Made by a program: the position numbers and the translations under genes. The notes under the pieces were generated by a model that did not search any database, had not been told where the DNA came from, and was given only the letters and a program-made list of their open reading frames with translations. From positions 62,001-126,000 of the forward strand of contig CALSFV010000657.1 in assembly GCA_943737045.1 (NCBI GenBank): a stretch of DNA of 64,000 nucleotides, written 5' to 3'. Position 1 is the stretch's first letter; each line of letters starts with the position of its first letter. The DNA comes from Parapristionchus giblindavisi (lineage: Eukaryota > Nematoda > Chromadorea > Rhabditida > Diplogasteridae). Positions 1 through 10,900 of this stretch are shown piece by piece.

Positions 1-620
1 GGGAAAGAGGAGAGGGAGAGGGAGAGAGAAGGGAAGAATGAAGGAGAGGGAAAGAGGAGAGGGAGAGGGAGAGAGAAGGGAAGAATGAAGGAGAGGAAAA
101 GAGGAGAGGGAGAGGGAGAGAGAAGGGAAGAATGAAGGAGAGGGAAAGAGTAGAGGGAGAGATAAGGGAAGAATGAAGGAGAGGGAAAGAGGAGAGGGAG
201 AGGGAGAGAGAAGGGAAGAATGAAGGAGAGCGAAAGAGGAGAGGGAGAGGGAGAGAGTAGGGGAGAATGAAGGAGAGGGAAAGAGGAGAGGGAGAGGGAG
301 AGAGAAGGCAAGAATGAAGGAGAGGGAAAGAGGAGAGGGAGAGGGAGAGAGAAGGCAAGAATGAAGGAGAGGGAAAGAGGAGAGGGAGAGGGAGAGAGAA
401 GGGAAGAATGAAGGAGAGGGAAAGAGGAGAGGGAGAGGGAAGGGAAGAATGAAGGAGAGGGAGAGAGAAGGGAAGAATGAAGGAGAGGGAAAGAGGAGAG
501 GGAGAGGGAGAGAGAAGGCAAGAATGAAGGAGAGGGAAAGAGGAGAGGGAGAGGGAGAGATAAGGGAAGAATGAAGGAGAGGGAAAGAGGAGAGGGAGAG
601 GGAGAGAGAAGGGAAGCACA
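1..620. repeat. Purine-rich minisatellite, ~47 bp unit
   Basis: Tandem copies of a unit built from GAAAGAGGAGAGGGAGAGG plus GAAGGGAAGAATGAAGGAGA fill the left edge, with minor variants (for example GATAAGGG or GGCAAG). Partial copies reappear at about 796-840 and 1055-1100. The strand is pure purine over long stretches. ORFs across it are artefacts. Confidence 0.9.
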
Positions 621-1147
621 GCGTTTCTCTACCACAGTGAGAGCGCGCACTGGAATTTTGGCAAAATGCCAAAAAAATTACGGTATGACTACACCTCTCA
701 TCGTCTGTGTCTCTCACTTTTGCGTGCTCTCTCTCTTTTTCGCTCTACCTTGTTCTCTGTTACACCATAGGCGCTCTAGAAACGCTGTGGGAAGAATGAA
801 GGAGAGGGAAAGAGGAGAGGGAGAGGGAGAGAGAAAGTGAGGGGAGATGGAGAGCGAATGGATAATGGTGGAGAGGGGGAAGAAAAGGGGAGAATGAAGG
901 ATAGAGAGAAATGGGGAGAATCTCCGGTATTTCAAAAGTTGAAGTGTACTTATACCTTCACTTTAAGTAGACTTGTAAGTCTGCTTACTAAAGTGAAAAA
1001 AGTGACGTCGCTAACTTAAAGTAGACTTAAAGTGTTTAAATTTTGAAATACCAGAGATGAAGGAGAGGGAGAGGGAAAGGGAGAGAGGGGGAGGAGATAA
1101 AAACCGAACAGTATGAAACACTTTTAAAAGTATTGTACCTTTTTCAG

Positions 1148-1217
1148 ATCCACTAGATGATGAACTCTCTGACATTAATGATGCTGAAAAGGATAATATT
1201 TATTTTTCGAATGCATG
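1148..1217 (+). other. Candidate orphan exon, acidic
   Basis: A good acceptor (CCTTTTTCAG) precedes an open stretch reading PLDDELSDINDAEKDNIYF, closed by ATG|GTGAGA, a plausible donor. The codons look protein-like, but I recognise no family and see no partner exons nearby. It could belong to a gene upstream of the window or to a transposase. Confidence 0.3.
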
Positions 1218-1696
1218 GTGAGAATATGTGAAAATACGCAAAGTAGAGAAAAGGCAAGTCTCAATAGAATAGGCGGCAAAGTGGGGGATACATAGGAAGA
1301 GGCCGATCAATACAAGGTAGATCATTCATTCCCTAGAAGGTCACACACAGATAGTGAGTAGAGATGATAGGGGAAGGTGGATCGAAGAGAGAGCAGACGG
1401 GAAGACAATACATAGAGATATACAAGAGGTCAACAAGAATCCAGTGATCGATCAATAACTATAGTATCCCGGAGACCAATTACAGTATACCACTAGCTCC
1501 GAGAAAGTTCCTGAGCAATGCTGCCACAATTTCGAGTGGAAGAAAATCTCACCTTATAGTGCTCGATCTGCGCTGCTCTGGTATTTTTCCTGCCAGGAAC
1601 CCGGTAAATCCGGCAAGGTTCCTGGTAGAAAATTTACCGGGTTCCTGGCACGCCCATGTTATTAAATTAAAAACTATCTCAATACATACAAACTTA

Positions 1697-3499
1697 ACCG
1701 TATATAACGGAAGTGCCAAAAGACCGCGGTCATTTGGCACTTCCGTTATATACGGGTCGAAGCCATGTAACCCGTATATAACGGAAGTCCCAAATGACCG
1801 CGGTCATTTGGGACGTCCGTTATATACTGGCCACCCGTACATAACGGACGTGCCAAAAGACCGCGGACTTATTCTATCAATCTATGCTACCATCAATCAT
1901 TTGAATTCATTCGGTAACGCAAATTATATTAGTATTTCTTACTCCGCACTACTCTATCGACTTCATTTACTCTACTCCATTTAATTACTCTATCCATTCA
2001 GTTACCATTCACAATCAGCAGAGTTCCTTGTCACATTTCCTCATCACAAATAAAAAAACCGTTAATACCCTCATTAACAACCGATCCGTAGCATACTTTT
2101 TGCACAAGAGTTCGACTCCCCGTAGAACATTTTATGTAGAAATTCATAAATGTACATTGCTTGTTGCGAATTAGCAGAGAATTGAATAATAGTAACAACT
2201 TAATCGATATAACAATAAAACATTAACACAAATGTTGCAGCAATGGGAGGTGATGGAACCGATGGAATCACAATCACAATCATTAATTCAATCAGATCCA
2301 AACAATTGGTAAATTAAATTAAATTATTGTGTGGAGAGACGAAGTTGATGAGTAATGAATCCATTATATCGATGTAATTGTTACTATTATTCAATTCTCT
2401 ACAGATTCGCAGCAAAGTACAGATAACAAAAGACAGTGAAAAAAGTTTCGAAAATAAAGCGATACAGATTTTTTCACTTGATTTCATTGAAACAACAATT
2501 AGTATTGTTTTTTTTTTGCGCGACAAACTGACTTGACAAATATTTTCAAACGGAAACCTTATTTGTCCGTTTTGTTCTAAAAAAATAAAGCTATGGACAA
2601 TACTTCTTCAATAATCCTTTTTACTGTGAAGTTGTCTAATGCAACGTGCTGCGATTATTTAATATAATGAAATGGAAAAAAAGAAAAAAATCGATAGATT
2701 AATTAAATGGATCAATAGAGCAGTGCGGATACTAAGCCTAAGCTTTCCTTAACTAAGGAACTCAGTTGATTGTGAATAGTAACTGAATGGATAGAGTAAT
2801 TAAATGGATCAATAGAGCAGTGCGGATACTAAGCCTAAGCTTTCCTTAACTAAGGAACTCTGCTGATTGTGAATAGTAACTGAATGGATAGAGTAATTAA
2901 ATGGATCAATAGAGCAGTGTGGATACTAAGCCTAAGCTTTCCTTAACTAAGGAACTCAGTTGATTGTGAATAGTAACTGAATGGATAGAGTAATTAAATG
3001 GATCAATAGAGCAGTGCGGATACTGAGCCTAAGCTTTCCTTAACTAAGGAACTCTGCTGATTGTGAATAGTAACTGAATGGATAGAGTAATTAAATGGAT
3101 CAATAGAGCAGTGCGGATACTAAGCCTAAGCTTTCCTTAACTAAGGAACTCTGCTGATTGTGAATAGTAACTGAATTGATAGAGTAATTAAATGGATCAA
3201 TAGAGCAGTGCGGATACTAAGCCTAAGCTTTCCTTAACTAAGGAACTCTGCTGATTGTGAATAGTAACTGAATGGATAGAGTAATTAAATGGAGTAGAGT
3301 AAATGGAGTCGATAGAGTTGTGCGGAGTAAGAAATAATAATAGAATTTGCGTTACCTAATGAATTCAAATGATTGATGGTAGCATAGATTGATAGAATAA
3401 GACCGCGGTCTTTTGGCACGTCCGTTATGTACGGGTGACCAGTATATAACGGAAGTGCCAAAAGACCGCGGTCATTTGACACTTCCGTTATATACGGGT
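1697..3499. mobile_element. TIR element with palindromic ends and an internal ~97 bp tandem array
   Basis: The left end has back-to-back palindromes of the form CGTATATAACGGAAGTGCC..GGCACTTCCGTTATA (1697-1756 and 1770-1834) with GACCGCGGTC at their centres; related sequence returns in inverted orientation at about 3400-3499. Inside these, 1860-1990 and 3285-3400 are also inverted copies (TAGCATAGATTGATAGAATAAG side). A tandem array of about six units lies at about 2695-3290. No transposase ORF is seen, so it is non-autonomous. I could not read a clean target-site duplication. Confidence 0.75.
2695..3290. repeat. ~97 bp tandem repeat, about six copies
   Basis: Unit includes GGATCAATAGAGCAGTGCGG, ATACTAAGCCTAAGC and TTGTGAATAGTAACTGAATG. 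The reverse complement of the same unit forms the array inside the element at 10725-12706, although the ends of the two elements differ. Confidence 0.9.
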
Positions 3500-5612
3500 C
3501 ACATGCATACAATCAAAATATTTTGCAAAATAGCGAAAATTTCGCAGCGAAACGACGAAACAGTTAGTCTAAACTACTAGCCTACAACCTACGCCATCTA
3601 GCCTAAACGCGCTATCGCTGACTGACGACACGAATAAATTATTAATTACGAAAAAAGAAACTTGACATCGTCGACGATGCATGTAAAACCACGGCCATCC
3701 AAGCCCTTAAGAAAAGTTGCTCGCTCCTCCACTAGAAGGTGGTTCTGTAGAATTTGGCAAATTGCCAAGTTTTGTTCATTTAGCACACGCTATTGGGGCT
3801 GCTACACAGTTCTCATTTTTTTGGCGGGCATATGAAAATTTAATATTTATTTATTTTTGCTTTTATAAAAAGGTGATTAATATTATTCTGTTATTTTCTA
3901 AATTGTTTTAAACGAAAAATGTTTAAAAACAAGTTCGTAGTCATGTGTCTCATTTGACACCATTCGCTTGTTTCCGAAGTTGTACTCAATTTTACAAGTG
4001 CTTGGTCTCTGATAAACAGTCTTTGCTCTGATAAACTGTCACTTTCTTTGTTTCTGCAGTACCGCACGATCGCCCTGTTGAAAGACGGGCCTCCGCGACA
4101 AGATTCTTGTCGCATCTTTCTAAAGGATTTTTAAAATATTTCATTTGCTGTGATCGTTGTGTCATGAGATAAGATTAAGATCACCACAAAGATGAGCAAA
4201 ATTGGTTGAGTCTGGACAGTGTAATTGGCGGAGGAAAGGTTCGAGATTCCACCGTAATCTCTATGTTTCAAATTTGAATTTCCCGCACTACTCATTGACC
4301 CTGCGAAATCGATTGATTCAATAGCATCATTGAGAACGTTGTTTGCTAGTTTTCTCTCGTATTTTCTGGTGTGTTTATTGATTTTCTATGACCAATTTGT
4401 ATTTTCAATGGAGTATTGAACGTTTCCAGCTTGTGTCATGTATACTTTCTCGTTTGATTTCAACTTCTTCGTATTTTACGTCACGTCGCATTTTATTTTC
4501 GATGCGCAATCAGTATCTGACACTGCGATATTTATCTAATCCTTCATTATTTCATTCTCTATTATGGAAACATGCTTTCCACACCAATGTTAGTTCAAAC
4601 ATTGCAAGGTCTTTTGGTCGTATAACTTTAAGGTTTTAGGGTCGTTAATATTTAGGGTCTTATGGTCTCATGATCGAAAGGTCTTATGTTCTTATGGTCC
4701 GAGGGTCTGATTTAGTCTTAGGATTGTAGTCTTTTTTATAATTTAATTTTGTTCGGCAATTGCTAAACCCCGCTTACCGCACCCCGTGTTCTATATATAT
4801 CTTTCATGTGATTCTGAAATCTGGTCGTTGATCTTTATTATTATTTTGTACATTCAGGCTCATGAAAAGTAGCCTTCAATCGGATGTTCTCCGTTCAGCG
4901 TGATTCATCGATCGGTATTCCGCATCAACAAGCTCCTATCGATTCCTATCGATCGTATATTGGTACGGTAGTTTTCGATTGATTTCACTCTAAATAATAG
5001 ATTGGGCACATTAGAGGTCATTGTTAACTCATCATCTTCAATTAGTGGATGAGTTGAAACTAATGATGATGGAATAACAAGACAATAATAGCAAAAAGGG
5101 GTCGAACTAATTCTATCTCTTCCAACCCCCGAGTATGTCTATAACCCCGTCTAATTGTAAATGCCTTTCTGTATCTTCTCCCAAGTTACCTAGCTCACCT
5201 ATACCTGCTATAAGAGAGTTTCGTCAAAACGAAAGCAAACGACATAAGTAGGATATTATACAGGAAAATCTCCTATTTTTCCATAATTCCAATTACTGTG
5301 AATTCTGGGCAATGTAGTACAATTACGCTTTGATCTAATTTTTCAATTAATTTTAAATCTGTTCCTTCTTTCTTAATTGGGTTGGTGAGCCATCTCTGAA
5401 TAAAAGTCTAATGTAATTTTACATGACGATGAGCACAGAAAGTTGCAAAATTTTAAAATAAGGACAATATGGAAAAAAATCTCCACCAATTCCGTGCAAT
5501 CTCCTGTTTGTATCCTTTTCTTTCATTTCTATGGTATCTGTTACTAGACCACAGACAGTCAGATCGGATCAGACACGCAGAGGAGATGAGAGAGAGAGAG
5601 GGAGCTAGAGAG
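3500..5612. other. AT-rich intergenic DNA, no gene recognised
   Basis: No exon chain or known family is visible. Short runs of a GGTCTTATG/AGGGTC motif occur at 4615-4730. Small ORFs here lack support. If the SBNO gene had its normal order, its N-terminal exons would be expected here or further left, and none is seen. Confidence 0.5.
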
Positions 5613-5825
5613 TTACACTCAGAAAAATGAAGTGTTAATATGCACACCCATAGGTGTTCCGGGTGAAACTGTAATCCCCAATGTGTTTCAATTAACACCT
5701 TTTGGGGTGTAAATTGGAAAAAGGTGTAAATTGGAGCACATGGGGGTGTTCAGTAGAACAATCTGATGTGTTCAATAGAACACATAAAAAGGCTGCATAG
5801 ATTTTTACACCTTTTTTTCTGAGTG
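5613..5825. mobile_element. Short MITE with ACACTCAGAAAAA ends
   Basis: About 213 bp, from TTACACTCAGAAA to TTTCTGAGTG, flanked by a TAGAGAG direct repeat at 5606-5612 and 5826-5832. The interior repeats GTGTT and GGTGTAAATTGG motifs. The target duplication sits in GA-rich DNA, so part of the match could be chance. Confidence 0.65.
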
Positions 5826-5948
5826 TAGAGAGTGCGTTCCACCGGCCCGGTTCCTATTCCTGATTTATATTTTAAAATACAAAACAATGTTTCTGTTTAC
5901 GTTTCTGTTTGACGTTGTGAAGTAATCTCGATTAGCGGTGTGCATGTG

Positions 5949-6309
5949 TTTAAGACAACGGCTCAGTGAGATTCCAGGTAGTGCCGGACATCGACATCAC
6001 CGATTTGGCTCAAATTTTTTTTGTGGATACCCCCCATGAGCCCCCATCACCACATGGGTATTCATTAGGGCTGGATCCTTGAAACACAGAAGTGGCGGGT
6101 TCTCGAAATTTGAAACCTCGATTTTCACCAAAACAAAATGGAGTGGCCTAGGACCAATGTTAGTGTCGATTAATTATAAGTATAAATAGACAACAAAAAC
6201 TAGATATATGACGGCCCGGAGATCCGATCGCAAACTGATTTTTTTACCTTTTCAAAACATTCTACCCGAAAATATTTTTGTTTTCAAACCCCTTCATGTT
6301 TGTACTCAT
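5949..6309 (+). repeat. Dispersed repeat, copy 1
   Basis: Nearly the same sequence as 39756-40261 in the same orientation, from TTTAAGAC..CGGCTCAGT to CATGTTTGTAC. Shared landmarks are GACATCGAC, CATGAGCCCCCATCACCA and ATATATGACGG. Copy 1 lacks about 135 bp present in the other. It lies right before the first SBNO exon of the main piece. Confidence 0.85.
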
Positions 6310-6417
6310 ATTGTAGAACTCGTCGAGTAGAACAACTTTCATGTTGAACGTTTTGTCTGACACTCTTGTACAAGAGAAATACATAAATACCTGCACAGAT
6401 AATAATAACCATTGCAG

Positions 6418-7994
6418 TCGTCGAGACTGCCTCTCTGTCGAGTGTCGCCCCTCCCGATGTCAAGTATCAGATTAACATTCCTGAATATGTAAGTGTTTGT
6501 GAAACCGAGATTGGCCTGGTTGCAAGTTCTTTGAAATCGGTCATAAATTACAAGTAATAATTAATAATTTATCATTATGCAATTAATAACTAATCATAAA
6601 GTTACCTCTGGTGTGCTGGCTATCCCACGGGATAGCCAGCTCTGATTGGAATGATTGATCTTTGATCTCTGCAGCTAATCGATACTGGCGCGATCTATGC
6701 ACTGCAACTGGAGGCTGTGATCTACGCGTGTCAGATGCAAGAGAATCTACTGCCGAATGGCGAACGACTCGGATATCTGATTGGTACGGTAGATCAATCG
6801 ATTGATCGATATTCTCATTCCCTGATTCATGGGCGCCAATTCAAACGTCTAATATTGCAGGTGATGGCGCCGGAGTGGGAAAGGGACGTACGGTTGCTTG
6901 TATCATCTTTGAGAATTATCTCATTGGAAGGAGGAGGTCAGTGTGATTATTGATTGATTACAGTGTACTTTATCAAGAATTTTGCTCTATTGATATCGAG
7001 ATTACGGTATTTTGGTTGGTTTATCTTTTTTTAATTTAATTTTATTGTTAATTTATGAGTTTGTCTATCTATGGGGAGTAAATAATAATTATTATATTGA
7101 AATCAGTATAATTATTAATTTCGATATTTGCAGAGCCATATGGTTGTCTGTCAGTAACGACCTCAAGTTTGATGCGGAACGTGATTTGCGAGATATCGGA
7201 GCCGGAAATATACAGGTATGAGGTTATTCTGGCTGACTTTGACTCATACATGGGCGGGGTACCTGGAGCTCGATTCCATAGGGGGCATTCCAACAAAAAT
7301 TGATAATTTTACAGGGGGAATTCCATGGATTCAACGGTGCTTTTTCACTTTTTTTCCAATCTTCTCCTAAATCTCATTTTTTTACAAGGGGCATTCCACA
7401 GAATCAAAATTTTACAGGGGGCACCCCCATGTCGGCGCCCATGTATGCTTTGACTATTGTATTTTGTTTTTTTTTGTATTTTACAATTTTACGAAGAGCT
7501 AATGTGGCCTTTAAAAGTCACGAAAAGAAAATAAAAGGAGGGGAGAGTATGTGTAAAACGAGAAGATTTTTAAAGAATTTTATATTTTCTCAACTTTTTA
7601 TATTTATATAATGGGTAGCTTTTCGAAGCATACATTGCAATACACTCGCAATGCGAGGATTGGCCCACTATATAAGGCCAATTTTAGGCCGCTTGATGCG
7701 AAAGGAAGCTAAAAAATGACGATTTTTAAGCGAAAATAACGAATTGTGTGAATCAACCCACCCTATTTCGAGAATTGACCCAAAAAATTAAACCTCGATT
7801 AGTACGTTGATTGCAAGAAGCATCTTTTTTGTAGAAAAAGGAGTTTATAATGCATCGAATGTAGCTCACTTTACAATGATTTATGGAATTAAATACATTG
7901 TTATAAACTGTATGGTTGTATTTGTCAGGTGCACGCACTGAATAAGATGAAGTATTCGAAGATATCTGGAAAGGAGAACGGAATGGTCAAGAAG
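6418..7994 (+). CDS. let-765: SBNO exons: entry to helicase lobe 1, Walker A
   Basis: Exons 6418-6488, 6675-6783, 6861-6936, 7134-7215 and 7929-7994. The first reads (G)TC GTC GAG ACT, giving [18 protein letters not shown], a family signature. The second gives [12 protein letters not shown] and ends G|gt. The third supplies the P-loop [11 protein letters not shown] (6861-6895), read in a different frame from the ATG-initiated ORF that overlaps it. The fourth gives [20 protein letters not shown] and the fifth [14 protein letters not shown]. Phases run 2-base entry, 0, 1, 2, 0 and all agree. The first exon needs a single G from the previous exon; nothing suitable lies just upstream, where a dispersed repeat (5949-6309) sits. 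The 7.2-7.9 kb intron contains short tandem-like stretches around TTTACAGGGGG. Confidence 0.92.
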
Positions 7995-10900
7995 GTATTC
8001 ATTGTTGCTTTATTCTACCCAATTTGCAATATTACAATAAATATTCTAAACTTATATAAGCAAAAATATAAACATTCAATGATCTTTTTTTAAATTTAAA
8101 TTTTAATTGATAATATAGCTAATGCATTGCTACAATGACAAATTTAAGAACATATTGATTGTATGTTTTATGGAAGAAAACATTATTGATTGTACCAATC
8201 GATGCTATCACAGGGTGTGATGTTCGCCACGTACTCCTCTCTCATCGGAGAGTGTCGTACCGCAAAGCGCAAGTACCAATCGCGTCTCAAGCAGCTCATT
8301 CAATGGCTAGGAGTCGTGAGTTATCTTTGATCTTTGATCTCACTACTCTGGCTCTTGTTTGCAGGATTTTGACGGCGTTATTGTCTTTGACGAGTGTCAT
8401 CGTGCGAAGAACCTCGTGCCCTCCACTGGCGCCAAGCCCACGAAGACTGGACAGATGGTACGGTAACTGTAGATTATTGATTGATTTTGCAAATAAATCA
8501 ATACTGAATAGCTCATTCTAGTTAGTTGAAGCCTCTCTGTTGGAGCAGAGTAATGTCTGGTGTTTTCTGGTTCCGGTCTTTTGATATGAATACGTTTCAT
8601 TATATCGTAATTTAATTCCTTTCTTCTATTTCGATACATGAGATACATCGCATTGTACAGGTACTCGAGCTGCAGCGTGCTCTTCCGAAGGCGCGTGTCG
8701 TGTACGCGTCGGCCACTGGCGCCACGGGTATGCACTTTTCATTTATTGATGTTTTATCTTTGATCTTTTGATCTATTAACACGTTTAGAGCCTCGTACCA
8801 TGGCATACATGACTCGACTCGGTCTATGGGGTCCGGGTCAGGCGTTCAACGATTTCGGCGAGTTTATCAACGCGGTTGAACGACGCGGCGTCGGCGCCAT
8901 GGAGATTGTCGCCATGGACATGAAGGTGTGTGTTGTAGTTTGTAGTTTGGTCGGGGTGTTGATTGTGTTTTGATCTTGTTGTAGCGGGGGAGCAAAAGAG
9001 CTGATATACTGTTGCGTTTTCACTTGGTGGTTTCATGTTTCCATGTCATACTTAATATTATATTGTGCAATTCAATCTCGATTTCATGTCAATTTCCAAT
9101 GCAATATAATTTACGATGTTTCAGCAACGCGGCCTGTACCTCGCCCGACAGCTCTCCTTCCGCGGTGTCAACTTTACGATTCAGGTTTGTCTAATTCAAA
9201 TCTGATCTTTGATAGTGATATTTTGTTGAAATTTTATTTACTTTATTGCCATTTGATCTCTGATCTCTTCACTTTATTCCCTCTGCAGGAAGTGCAGTTG
9301 TCCGATGACTTCATCGCTGCCTACGACGAGTCGGTCAAGCTGTGGGTGGAGGTCCGACGACAGTTTCAGGTTTGTGTGTAGTTTGTTCATCGTTGTAGTT
9401 TGGTTTTGGCGGTTATTGTAGTTTGTAGTCTGATCGAAGCTTCTATGTACCCTTGCAGGCAGCACTGGCGCAAATGGACGAAGAGGATCGACTGACGTGC
9501 AAGCACATCTGGGGCCAGTTCTGGGTCTCCCATCAGCGGTATTGATTTATTTTCATAGACTATTGATTGATTTACTTAAAAATTGCTTGCAACGAGTGTC
9601 GAATTCACTTATTCACTTAGTCCAAATTGAATTCGAATTCAATTTGACGGATGATTGTTATTGATTGCATTTCTCAGTGATTTTTGACTAAAATAAATCA
9701 AATATTCACCTATAATCAATCAATGAATTAATGGTGACAATTTGTGGCCCTCATCTCAGTTTCCTTTCAGCTTCTTCAAGTACCTCTGTATCGCGGCCAA
9801 GGTTGAAGCTAGTGTGAAGATTACTCGGGAAGCTATCGCTGTATGTACTTTGCTGCTTTGATCTTTGATCTTTAATCTTTGATCTCCTTGCAGGCAGGCA
9901 AATGCGTCGTGATCGGACTACAGTCAACGGGAGAGTCGCGCACTCTCGAGGCCATACATGACATGGGCGGAGAACTAACGGAGTTTGTGTCCACAGCCAA
10001 GTGAGTACTGCAGTTTGTACTTTAACTTTGAACTGTAGTCTGATCTCTTTGAACCTTCATTTTCTCTTCAGGGCTGTTCTGACGTCCCTTGTCGACAAGC
10101 ACTTCCCGACGGCAGGCGACTTTGCCACGGATATCTTCCGTGACTTTGATCGAATGTTTGGAGATGGAGAGAAGAGACGACGAAGGAGTGAGTTATGCAA
10201 TAGTTATTGTTGGCAATGAGTTATTATTATTATTATTGGACTTATTATTAGTACTTATTATTGGGTATTAAGTTGAAACTCGAATTCACCGGGAAATTAC
10301 ATGAACATACAAGGGGGGGCATGACATTAACATACAGTTGTATTTGGGTTTATTTTTATTTTTTTATTTATCATACATCATAAAGATGTTTCAACAAGTA
10401 AAATTAACGAATTAAAAATTAAGAAATCTGCACAGGGAGAATAAACGGGGGCAATGGATAAAGGCAACTGGGGGAAGGTGAAGAAGGTCAGGGATGTCTC
10501 AATAACGTTTTCTCAAATGCCAAGATCAAAGATCAGAGTGGGATCAATGATTTAGGGTGGATGAGGCCCTAGCGGGAAGAAGTTTCAGCGAGATATTGTT
10601 AGATGGTGTTTAGGAATAGCTTGTGCTATACGAGAAGTCACTATTTTTTATACTGTTTTACCCATTGTTTCCAGAGGCTCCACGTGCTGATGGCATGGAC
10701 GTACTGGAGGAGCTCGGTCTGGGAGGTGTCCGTAACGGACGGACCGCCAAATTGCGGCCGCAAAATGGCGGTCCGTCGGATAACTATCCGACGGACCGCC
10801 ATTTTGCGGCGACACACACGCGCCGCCAAAATACCCTACGAGATGCAACTCACAGTGTGCAGCTACCTCGATGGCTCAACCGGGAGCGCATTAGACTAGC

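Noticed and set aside
6717..6953. 78 aa ORF taken as one exon
   Set aside because: It reads through an intron (6784-6860); the P-loop exon after it is in another frame.
8397..8806. Minus-strand ORFs of 64-112 aa
   Set aside because: Shadows of the SBNO helicase exons on the opposite strand.
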